From an uncultured Bacillaceae bacterium (GTDB lineage: Bacteria; Bacillota; Bacilli; Bacillales; Cytobacillaceae): 8,589 bases of DNA. Location: contig CALKIU010000107.1 in the NCBI GenBank assembly GCA_937995745.1, forward strand, positions 1-8,589, given 5' to 3'. Positions 1 to 5,895 of the stretch are shown here, in pieces. The notes beneath the pieces are model-generated. The model was not told where the DNA came from. It saw only the letters and a program-made list of their open reading frames with translations, and made no database searches. Numbering within the stretch: position 1 is the stretch's first letter; each line of letters begins with the position of its first letter. The translations under genes and the position numbers were made by a program.

Positions 1-18
1 GAATAAACACTTTCCATG

Positions 19-54
19 AACCGGCGTTTCCTAAAGGCTGAATGCCGGTTTTTT
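19..54 (+). terminator. Rho-independent terminator of an upstream gene
   Basis: AACCGGC (19-25) pairs perfectly with GCCGGTT (44-50). The stem can extend inward by G-U and A-U pairs to 29/40, and the RNA then runs into six T's (49-54). No coding sequence precedes it inside the window, so it presumably ends a gene lying to the left. It insulates the methyltransferase-like gene that follows. Confidence 0.85.
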
Positions 55-89
55 GCTGCAAAGAAAAGGGAAAGGACAGCTTTCCCCCG

Positions 90-98
90 TGATATAAT
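90..98 (+). promoter_or_regulatory. Extended -10 sigma-A promoter for the methyltransferase-like gene
   Basis: TGATATAAT at 90-98 is a perfect TATAAT hexamer preceded by TGn, the extended -10 form used by the housekeeping sigma factor of Gram-positive bacteria. No good TTGACA-like -35 lies 16-18 bases upstream; AGGACA at 73-78 is too close. Extended -10 promoters tolerate this. The start of transcription would be near 105, leaving a leader of about 100 bases before the gene. Confidence 0.6.
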
Positions 99-136
99 GA
101 AATCAAGCAAAAAACGGTTTTTTTAAAATCGTTCAT

Positions 137-165
137 CCGCCCGGGAATCCCAAACCGGCGGAGGG
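137..165 (+). promoter_or_regulatory. Leader hairpin overlapping a strong Shine-Dalgarno sequence
   Basis: CCGCC (137-141) can pair with GGCGG (157-161), with an inner GGG/CCC pairing (143-145 with 149-151). The 3' arm covers the first bases of GGAGGG (160-165), the best ribosome binding site in this leader. That site fits the small ORF starting at 176 better than the main gene. The fold could mask the site and so control translation. This is inferred from base pairing only. Confidence 0.3.
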
Positions 166-175
166 CTTGCAAGTC

Positions 176-205
176 ATGCCAATGAATCATATTCAGGTGA
201 GATGA
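176..205 (+). CDS. Possible 9-residue leader peptide overlapping the next gene's start
   Basis: ATG at 176 opens a short frame, MPMNHIQVR, ending in TGA at 203-205. It is served by GGAGGG (160-165) ten bases upstream, a much better ribosome binding site than the main gene has. Its stop codon overlaps both candidate starts of the downstream gene (ATG at 202 and 205), the geometry of stop-start translational coupling. No known leader peptide matches by eye, and so short a frame could be chance. The good ribosome site and the exact overlap are the only support. Confidence 0.3.
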   Translation: MPMNHIQVR

Positions 206-1092
206 TGATCGCAAATAAACAACTGGAAGAACAAATTCGTGCAGAGAATGAAAAAGTGCTGACGTTGTTGTGCAATTATCTAAATGCTTTTCCTGATTGT
301 GTGAAAAAAGAAGATGTGGAAGAACTTGTCCGGGGCGGCGTTTCTCATGAATATGCTTTTGCCGTCTTGCTGGCGGCAGAATTGGGGCTGGATATGGACG
401 CCCATCCTGAAGACCGGAAGCTTTTCAACTATTATTTCCGCTATATGTTTCATAAACTGGATGAGAACAAATACCGCAGCAATCCGTATTACCGGAATAT
501 TCGCATCCCCGCGGCGCGGGTCGGAACTTGTGAATTAAAGCATGAAACCTTTCTTCCCTATGAAGGGTTTGTTTGCCATGATATGACGATGACCAGAGAG
601 GGGAGAGTTCGGCCGCACATCGGGTTTTTTGCCACGGAGTTTTCCTTTCCGGCCCTTTTGGAAGACGGCCGGGTATGGATGACGATTACGCCGAATGAGA
701 TTGAAACGATGCAGGGGGCGGTGGACCGGGCGTTCGGTCATGTACTCACATTCGGGCTCGGCCTGGGTTATTTTGCTTATATGGCATCGGAAAAAGAGAA
801 TGTGGACAAAGTGACGGTCGTGGAAATCAATGAAGATGTCATCGCCCTTTTCCAAAAATACATTTTGCCGCAGTTTCCGAACGCCGGCAAAATTGATATC
901 GTCAGAGGGGACGCCTTTGCATTTGCGGAAAGGGAGTTGGCAAGGGGCCGTTTCGATTTTCTGTTTGCCGATTTGTGGCGTGATGTGTCCGACGGCCTTC
1001 CCATGTATTTGCAGTTGAAAAAATATGAGTCTCTCAGTCCGGATACGGTATTTATGTATTGGATCGAAAAGACGTTGAAATGTTATTTATAG
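202..1092 (+). CDS. Spermidine-synthase-like SAM-dependent methyltransferase-fold protein
   Basis: The C-terminal half is a class I Rossmann-fold nucleotide-binding domain. Motif I is FGLGLGYFA (residues 184-192). VVEIN at 206-210 supplies the acidic ribose-binding residue E208. GDA at 236-238 and FDFLFADLW at 251-259 follow, as in spermine/spermidine synthase relatives. The GGGDGG-type signature of true spermidine synthases is absent, so aminopropyl transfer is not shown; a methyltransferase or another SAM-using role is equally possible. The first ~140 residues are soluble and I do not recognise them. There is no signal peptide or membrane segment. Two ATGs are adjacent (202 and 205). AGGTGA (195-200) is very close to both and gives the better spacing to 205, so the true protein may be 295 residues. 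The gene stands alone between a terminator and the two-component operon. The substrate is unknown. Confidence 0.8.
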   Translation: MMIANKQLEEQIRAENEKVLTLLCNYLNAFPDCVKKEDVEELVRGGVSHEYAFAVLLAAELGLDMDAHPEDRKLFNYYFRYMFHKLDENKYRSNPYYRNIRIPAARVGTCELKHETFLPYEGFVCHDMTMTREGRVRPHIGFFATEFSFPALLEDGRVWMTITPNEIETMQGAVDRAFGHVLTFGLGLGYFAYMASEKENVDKVTVVEINEDVIALFQKYILPQFPNAGKIDIVRGDAFAFAERELARGRFDFLFADLWRDVSDGLPMYLQLKKYESLSPDTVFMYWIEKTLKCYL

Positions 1093-1167
1093 AAGTTTTT
1101 TGATGCCTTTGTTTCGGGGCACCCGGGTTTCCGGGACAGCCGGCATTGGATACAGGAGTGTGGATAA

Positions 1168-1836
1168 ATGGCGCGCGTTTTGTATATTGAAGATGAAAAA
1201 GAGATCGGCCGCTGGGTGACGGAAGATCTGAAGGAGCGGGGCCATGACGTGATTTGGCTGGAGTCCGGCGAAGGCGCCGGCCAATATATTCCTGAAACGG
1301 ATATTGTCATTTTGGATGTCATGCTGCCCGGTTTGGACGGTTTTTCCATCGGAAAACGGATGAAAAAGGAAAGAAGCGATTTGCCCATTCTCATGCTGAC
1401 GGCGCGGACGGCGGTGGAAGACAAGCTGGAAGGGCTGAGCTTTGCGGATGACTATTTGACAAAACCGTTCCATCCCGATGAACTGGCGGCCCGCATTGAT
1501 GTGTTGTTGAGAAGGTTTCAAAAACACGAGGAAGTCCTGGAAATCAAACATTTGAAAATATACCCGCGGGATATGAGGATTTTGAACAAGAAGACGAATG
1601 AAGAAATCATCTTGACGGGAAAGCAATATTATTTATTTCAATTTTTCATCCGCCATTTAAACCAAATTTTAACGAAGGAACAGCTGTACGAAGGCGTGTG
1701 GGGAGAACCGTACATAGAGGGCGATAAAACATTGATGGTGCATATCCGCTATTTGCGGGAAAAACTCGAAGAAAATCCGGCGAAACCGGAAATTATTGAA
1801 ACGATTCGCGGCATCGGCTACCGGGTGAAAGCATGA
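1168..1836 (+). CDS. OmpR/PhoB-family response regulator
   Basis: This is a cytoplasmic transcription factor of 222 residues, the usual length. The receiver domain (about 1-115) has the acidic pair E8-D9, phosphoacceptor D50 in ILDVMLPG, T78 and K99 in LTKPF. The C-terminal winged-helix DNA-binding domain (about 128-222) ends in the family's IRGIGYRV signature. Oddity: the loop before ADDY is one residue shorter than usual (GLSFADDY where PhoB-like proteins have GLxxGADDY), and T78 to K99 spans 21 residues rather than 22. The start is the ATG at 1168, with AGGAG at 1154-1158 nine bases upstream. It overlaps the kinase gene by ATGA, so the two are translationally coupled cognate partners. Its likely target is the promoter of the downstream ABC exporter (inference from context). 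No convincing promoter was found in the 75-base gap upstream. Confidence 0.95.
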   Translation: MARVLYIEDEKEIGRWVTEDLKERGHDVIWLESGEGAGQYIPETDIVILDVMLPGLDGFSIGKRMKKERSDLPILMLTARTAVEDKLEGLSFADDYLTKPFHPDELAARIDVLLRRFQKHEEVLEIKHLKIYPRDMRILNKKTNEEIILTGKQYYLFQFFIRHLNQILTKEQLYEGVWGEPYIEGDKTLMVHIRYLREKLEENPAKPEIIETIRGIGYRVKA

Positions 1837-3194
1837 AGAAATTGTTCCGCTCCCTGCAGGCCAAATATATGCTCATTATTTTGACGGCGATTTTCATTAT
1901 TCAGTTTGCCTTTATTATCATGGGCATCGTCATGACAGAGTTGACGGACAGTTATGCCGATGAATGGTCCGATACCCGCCGGGTGGAAGAAAAATGGCAT
2001 CAAGACGCCGGAAACTTGCCGGCCGCCGATGCCGAGGCTGTCCGCCGGCTATTTTTGCAATGGAAAGAAGCTCTTCCGGAAGCTTCCATGTTTTGGGTGG
2101 ACGGCAGCGGGCATCTCGCCGAGCAGGTTGACGTAAAAGAAGAACTTCCGGAAACTTGGACCCCGTCTTACACGGCTTCTTTCATTAAGAAGCGGTACGG
2201 AGGCGATCCGTTTACGGTTATCGCGCTTTTGGGAACGGAAGGGGAGGACGGTTTCCTTGTCTTGGAAGTGCCGCGGGATCAGTTTGAGGCTCCTTTGCAA
2301 AGGATGTATGACCGGTATGAGCACATTTTCGCCGCCGGCATCATGGCGATTATTTTTTTATTTGTCTTCATTTCATACCTGTTTTTCCGCAATATCCGCA
2401 ACCGGCTTTTGGCTTTGCAAACGGCGATGGAAAACAGGGACGGGGACGGGCTTCCCGTGCCGGCGGATGTGAAAAAGGATGATGAAGTGGGCTGTCTTGA
2501 ACAAACGTTTAATCAAATGGTGCGGGAATTGAGGGAAAGCAAGAAGCGGGAGCAGGAAGAGGAAAGACTGCGCCGGGAACTGATTGCCAATTTGTCCCAC
2601 GACTTGCGGACCCCGTTGACAAAACTAAGCGCCCATATCCATTCGCTTGGCAAAGAGAAGTTGTCGGAGAACGGACGCCGTGCCATCGAAGCGGCGCAAA
2701 CGTCAATCCGGGATGTGGACCGGCTGATTGAAAATTTGATGGCCTATACGCTTCTAATGGCCAGCAAATTGAAACAGGAGCCGAGACCGACGGACATTGT
2801 CCGTTTTGTGCGCGAACAGGCGGCGGCCTGGTATCCCGTGTTTGAAAAGGAAGGATTTGTTGTGGATGTGGAACTGTCGCCGCTGGAGACCAATCCGTGG
2901 GAGGTGGATCCGGTTTGGATGGGGCGGATTTTCGATAATTTGCTGCAAAACGTCCTCCGCCACGCCAAGGACGGGAAATATCTTTTGATCAAAACGGAGT
3001 CCGCCGGGGATTTTGATGCGATCGTCATCGCGGACCGGGGCAAAGGCATGGGGCAGTCGTCCGGGAAAAAAGGGGCGGGCATTGGCTTGACGATTGTCGA
3101 TATGATGGTGAAAGGCATGGACTTGGATTGGGAGATGGAAACAGGACCACACGGCACGACAGTGAAAATAAAAAAATATAAAAACAGGCGATAA
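1833..3194 (+). CDS. Membrane sensor histidine kinase
   Basis: This 453-residue kinase is the partner of the preceding regulator. TM1 is about residues 12-34, an extracytoplasmic sensor of about 130 residues follows, and TM2 is about 165-185. HAMP and a charged coiled linker run from about 186 to 248. The HisKA H-box is SHDLRTPL with phosphorylatable H256; T260 at H+4 is the usual phosphatase residue. In the HATPase domain the N-box includes N369 and N373, the G1 box is D401-R-G-K-G-M and the G2 box is GAGIGL (414-419). Only 13 residues separate D401 from the G2 box, so the ATP lid with its F-box is largely missing compared with typical kinases. The sensor domain matches nothing I can name. 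It is not the tiny-loop intramembrane type of BceS; a real extracellular domain is present. The start overlaps the regulator's stop (ATGA), with GGGTGA a few bases upstream. Confidence 0.94.
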   Translation: MKKLFRSLQAKYMLIILTAIFIIQFAFIIMGIVMTELTDSYADEWSDTRRVEEKWHQDAGNLPAADAEAVRRLFLQWKEALPEASMFWVDGSGHLAEQVDVKEELPETWTPSYTASFIKKRYGGDPFTVIALLGTEGEDGFLVLEVPRDQFEAPLQRMYDRYEHIFAAGIMAIIFLFVFISYLFFRNIRNRLLALQTAMENRDGDGLPVPADVKKDDEVGCLEQTFNQMVRELRESKKREQEEERLRRELIANLSHDLRTPLTKLSAHIHSLGKEKLSENGRRAIEAAQTSIRDVDRLIENLMAYTLLMASKLKQEPRPTDIVRFVREQAAAWYPVFEKEGFVVDVELSPLETNPWEVDPVWMGRIFDNLLQNVLRHAKDGKYLLIKTESAGDFDAIVIADRGKGMGQSSGKKGAGIGLTIVDMMVKGMDLDWEMETGPHGTTVKIKKYKNRR

Positions 3195-3222
3195 GAACGG
3201 CGCCAACGAAGCAGCGGTGAAA

Positions 3223-3288
3223 ATGGTAAGATCGCCATCATGGGCTAAGACCATACTGCACAAAATGAGTGTAAGAGATCAGGTATAA
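3223..3288 (+). CDS. Possible 21-residue ORF between kinase gene and terminator
   Basis: ATG at 3223 opens a 21-codon frame beginning MVRSPSWAKT, ending in TAA at 3286-3288, six bases before the terminator stem. The frame is open without a start back to 3172. The only upstream ribosome site is a weak GGTGA (3216-3220). The peptide is basic with one Trp and no membrane segment, and I recognise no family. It may be chance, or the remnant of a lost gene. Confidence 0.15.
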   Translation: MVRSPSWAKTILHKMSVRDQV

Positions 3289-3293
3289 GAACG

Positions 3294-3337
3294 ATGCATT
3301 CCGGGAAAACGGACCATTCCCCGGAATGCATTTTTTT
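3294..3337 (+). terminator. Strong Rho-independent terminator after the two-component operon
   Basis: ATGCATTCCGGG (3294-3305) and CCCGGAATGCAT (3320-3331) form a perfect 12-bp stem with a 14-base loop, followed by a seven-T run (3331-3337). It separates the regulator/kinase transcript from the ABC exporter, so the two units can be expressed at different levels. Confidence 0.93.
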
Positions 3338-3345
3338 AAACAAAA

Positions 3346-3380
3346 TTTAAACTTGTCTCCTCCTTAGTTTTAACCTTCCC
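3346..3380 (+). promoter_or_regulatory. Candidate regulated promoter/operator of the ABC exporter
   Basis: The ~70 bases between the terminator and the ATPase gene must hold this unit's promoter. Two similar 12-mers lie in direct orientation: TTTAAACTTGTC (3346-3357) and TTTAACCTTCCC (3369-3380), 9 of 12 bases identical, 23 bases apart. Direct repeats about two helical turns apart are how OmpR-family dimers often bind. TTGTCT at 3353-3358 could be a -35, but no good -10 sits 16-18 bases further, which would fit an activator-dependent promoter. Control by the adjacent regulator is inferred. Confidence 0.33.
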
Positions 3381-3409
3381 CGCTTATCCTTGTAGAAGAG
3401 GTGAAAACA

Positions 3410-4321
3410 GTGGAATTTATCATTGAAACAAGCGGTTTGACGAAGAAATTTGGCAAAGACACCGCCGTCTCCGGTTTGAACATGAAAGTTCCGAAAGGGG
3501 AAGTGTACGGATTTTTAGGACCCAACGGCGCCGGTAAAACGACGACGATCCGGATGCTTCTCGGACTGATGAAGCCGACGTCGGGCACGATTCATATTTT
3601 TCAAAAGGATTTGCAAAAAGAACGAATCTCCATTTTGAAAAGGGTCGGCTCCCTAGTGGAGCAGCCTTCCTATTATCCCCATTTGACCGGTTATGAAAAT
3701 TTGGAAGCGATCAGGAAAATTTTAGGCGTGCCGGAAAAAAGGATCGCTGCAGTGCTCGAACTGGTCGGGCTGTCGGATGCGGCCCATAAAAAGGTGAAAG
3801 GCTATTCTTTGGGCATGAAGCAGCGACTCGGCATCGCCGCCTCTCTTTTGCATGACCCGGAACTTTTAATCTTGGATGAACCGACGAACGGCTTGGACCC
3901 GTCCGGCATGAAGGAAGTCCGGAATCTGCTGAAACGGTTGGCGGAGGAAGAAGGTAAGACGATTGTCATCTCCAGCCATTTGCTTTCCGAAATCGATCAA
4001 GTGGCGACAACGGTCGGGGTTTTATTGAAAGGGAAATTGATTTTTCAAGATTCCATTGCCGCGATGCGGAAACAGGCGCAGCAGAAGATCAAATTGCGGG
4101 TCAGCGACGGAGAGGAAGCATGGCGGACGCTCCTATCACGAGGGATGAAAGTTGACTTTAAAGAGGGAGCGGTTTTTCTCGAGAACGCCTCTGATGAAAA
4201 AGCGGCCGAAGCCGTCGCCGTGCTCGTCGAAAACGGCTTTGCCGTCTACCGCGTCGAAGAACAAAAAAGCTCCCTCGAAGAAATTTTCTTGCAGATGACA
4301 AAGGGGGAACGGGACAAATGA
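3410..4321 (+). CDS. BcrA/LanF-type ABC exporter ATPase (antimicrobial peptide resistance)
   Basis: This is the nucleotide-binding subunit that powers an ABC-2-type exporter removing or expelling membrane-active peptide antibiotics. The chosen start is GTG 3410 (303 residues), because GAGGTGA (3398-3404) lies five bases before it; an in-frame GTG at 3401 sits inside that ribosome site. Motifs, numbered from 3410: Walker A GPNGAGKT (37-44), signature YSLGMKQR (132-139), Walker B LLILDEP with catalytic E157, D-loop GLDPSG, H-loop H190. At the Q-loop position the sequence is SLVEQPSYYPHLTG, aligning with BcrA/LanF sequences such as IETPxFYPxLT, so E84 replaces the normal Gln. This E-loop is a known hallmark of lantibiotic-immunity (LanF) and bacitracin-resistance (BcrA) ATPases. 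The C-terminal ~90 residues form the accessory domain usual for that family. It overlaps the next gene by ATGA. The transported compound is unknown. Confidence 0.93.
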   Translation: MEFIIETSGLTKKFGKDTAVSGLNMKVPKGEVYGFLGPNGAGKTTTIRMLLGLMKPTSGTIHIFQKDLQKERISILKRVGSLVEQPSYYPHLTGYENLEAIRKILGVPEKRIAAVLELVGLSDAAHKKVKGYSLGMKQRLGIAASLLHDPELLILDEPTNGLDPSGMKEVRNLLKRLAEEEGKTIVISSHLLSEIDQVATTVGVLLKGKLIFQDSIAAMRKQAQQKIKLRVSDGEEAWRTLLSRGMKVDFKEGAVFLENASDEKAAEAVAVLVENGFAVYRVEEQKSSLEEIFLQMTKGERDK

Positions 4322-5028
4322 TGGGACCCCTTTTGCGGACGGAGTTTTTGAAAATCAAACGGAAAGGGTTTTGGCTCTTAACATTTTTAGGCCCCTTCGG
4401 CGTCGTGGCCCTACAAATGGTAAATTACGGCGTGCGCAAAGACTATTTGTTCCAACAAAGCGATGATCGCTGGGCCTATTACTTGCACAATGTGCATGAT
4501 TTCACTCCGTTGGCGCTCGTTTTGGGAATTGTCATTTTGACGTCCCTGATGGCGAGCATCGAAAATGAAACGAATGCCTGGAAACAGTTGATGTCGCTGC
4601 CCGTATCAAAGTACAGCGTCTATTTGTCCAAGTTCACCGTGCTGTCTTTCTTTTTGTTGGCCGCTTCGTTTTTGCTGATGGTTTTCACTCTTTTGTACGG
4701 AATTTTTCTCGATTTGGGCCCGGATATTCCGTATGCCGACCTGGCCCGCTACAGTTTTTATCCGTTTTTTGCTTCCTTGCCGGTTCTCGCTTTGCAGCTG
4801 TGGGCGGCCGTCATTTTTCGAAACCAGGGGATTCCGGTGGCCCTTGGGGTTTTTGGTGTAATTCTCACATATTCTTCTTATTCTTTGCCGGATTGGCTGA
4901 TTTGGAAGTGGCCGACCTTGATGAACGGCTGGAACGAACCGGTGTTGAATGTCCTGTGGGGCCTTTTGGCAGGATGCGCCTTGTATGTTTTTGGCATGAT
5001 TGATTTTGCAAGAAGGGACGTGAAATAA
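4318..5028 (+). CDS. ABC-2 type permease, LanE/BcrB-like
   Basis: This 236-residue integral membrane subunit of the exporter has about six helices (roughly 18-36, 63-80, 105-131, 146-167, 171-190, 209-229). The short amphipathic start MGPLLRTEFLKIKRKG is typical of this family. Between helices 2 and 3 it has ENETNAWKQLMSLPVSK (82-98), the conserved ExxxxxWKQLxxLPVS loop of lantibiotic-immunity and bacitracin-type permeases. The start overlaps the ATPase stop (ATGA); AAGGGGG (4301-4307) lies ten bases upstream, and a second ATG at 4321 is also possible. It is about 20% shorter than large ABC-2 exporters but normal for LanE/LanG. It is likely to form a heterodimer with the next gene's product. 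Confidence 0.88.
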   Translation: MMGPLLRTEFLKIKRKGFWLLTFLGPFGVVALQMVNYGVRKDYLFQQSDDRWAYYLHNVHDFTPLALVLGIVILTSLMASIENETNAWKQLMSLPVSKYSVYLSKFTVLSFFLLAASFLLMVFTLLYGIFLDLGPDIPYADLARYSFYPFFASLPVLALQLWAAVIFRNQGIPVALGVFGVILTYSSYSLPDWLIWKWPTLMNGWNEPVLNVLWGLLAGCALYVFGMIDFARRDVK

Positions 5029-5754
5029 ATGCTGCCCATCCTTCAGTCGGAATGGTTTAAACTGCGGAAAGCAAAAATCGTCTCCGTCCTGTTCACCGGG
5101 CCGCTGGCGGGTTTTTTGCTCGGCTTCACGATTCATGGCGATGTCCCGGAGGGCGTCAATCCGTGGCATATACTCCTTCTGTTTATGAATGTCATCTACG
5201 CCCTTCTTTTCCTCCCCTTGATGACCGGCGTTTTGGCCGGATTGATTTGCCGCTATGAACATCAGGCGGGCGGATGGAAACAGCTGTTGACGCTGCCTGT
5301 CACAAGGGGCAAAGTGTTCACCGGAAAATACATCATTTTAATGGCGCTTGTTTTGTTCATCCAGCTCTTGTACCTTGGCGCCGTTTACGGAGTGGGATGG
5401 GCGAAAGGTTTTACAGAGCCTTTTCCGCTGGAGATTGTGTGGAAAAGCATTTTCGGCGGCTGGATCGCTTCTTTTCCCCTCGTCGCTTTGCAATTGTGGA
5501 TGTCCATTCTTTTTAAAAATTTTGCCGCCCCTTTGGCCGTGAATGCCGTCTTCACCCTGCCCGCCATCCTCGCCGTCCAATCGGAACGGTTTGGTCCTTA
5601 CTATCCGTGGGGGCAGCCGTTTTTAATGATGTATATCGGCGGCGGGGACGGCGTCTTCTTTGTCCCTTGGGAACAACTGCTGCTCGTGGTCGGGGGAAGC
5701 TTTCTCGTCTTTTTCCTCGGCGGATATATCTATTTTCAAAGAAAAGCGGTTTAA
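5029..5754 (+). CDS. ABC-2 type permease, LanG/BcrB-like
   Basis: This second permease of the exporter has 241 residues and about six helices (roughly 17-35, 47-73, 98-120, 137-161, 166-184, 213-236). The loop after helix 2 reads YEHQAGGWKQLLTLPVTR (76-93), the same WKQL..LPV element as in the preceding permease. Both also share the SLPVLALQLW / SFPLVALQLW stretch in helix 4, so the two genes are diverged duplicates. The ATG directly follows the TAA of the previous gene with no gap; AAGGGA (5013-5018) is the ribosome site. It completes a one-ATPase, two-permease set as in NisFEG or SpaFEG. No immunity lipoprotein (LanI) or undecaprenyl-pyrophosphate phosphatase (BcrC) gene follows. Confidence 0.88.
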   Translation: MLPILQSEWFKLRKAKIVSVLFTGPLAGFLLGFTIHGDVPEGVNPWHILLLFMNVIYALLFLPLMTGVLAGLICRYEHQAGGWKQLLTLPVTRGKVFTGKYIILMALVLFIQLLYLGAVYGVGWAKGFTEPFPLEIVWKSIFGGWIASFPLVALQLWMSILFKNFAAPLAVNAVFTLPAILAVQSERFGPYYPWGQPFLMMYIGGGDGVFFVPWEQLLLVVGGSFLVFFLGGYIYFQRKAV

Positions 5755-5813
5755 TGCCCTTTCGCCCTTGCCGTAAAGCATGGCTGCCCCCTTTCATTAA
5801 CCGAATCTTTACA

Positions 5814-5830
5814 AAAAATTTGCAATTTTT
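5814..5830. repeat. AT-only inverted repeat in the gap after the exporter
   Basis: AAAAATT (5814-5820) and AATTTTT (5824-5830) are perfect complements around TGC. It is too weak to be a convincing terminator, although it ends in five T's and is the only candidate after the exporter genes. It could instead act as an AT-rich upstream element for the next promoter. Confidence 0.3.
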
Positions 5831-5853
5831 AATGGCAGCGCAACAAAGCGGCA

Positions 5854-5862
5854 TGCTATCAT
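5854..5862 (+). promoter_or_regulatory. Possible extended -10 promoter for the YcdB-like gene
   Basis: TGCTATCAT at 5854-5862 gives TGn followed by TATCAT (5 of 6 to the sigma-A -10). No clear -35 is present. Transcription would start near 5869, 27 bases before the GTG. The same stretch contains CATGCTA, which resembles a sigma-G -10, but no sigma-G -35 was seen. Confidence 0.35.
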
Positions 5863-5895
5863 GGTTGCAGCAACAAATGCAAGGAGGCGCCGAGC

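Noticed and set aside
1122..1135. CCCGG-GTTT-CCGGG hairpin between the first gene and the regulator
   Set aside because: Five-bp stem with no T run after it; not a terminator as seen, and no regulatory evidence.
3401..3409. GTG at 3401 as start of the ATPase
   Set aside because: The codon lies inside the GAGGTGA ribosome site (3398-3404), which is correctly spaced for GTG 3410.
4606..5262. Minus-strand open frame of 218 codons opposite the permeases
   Set aside because: Gln/Lys/Arg-rich translation mirrors hydrophobic helices on the other strand; no ribosome site or known motif.
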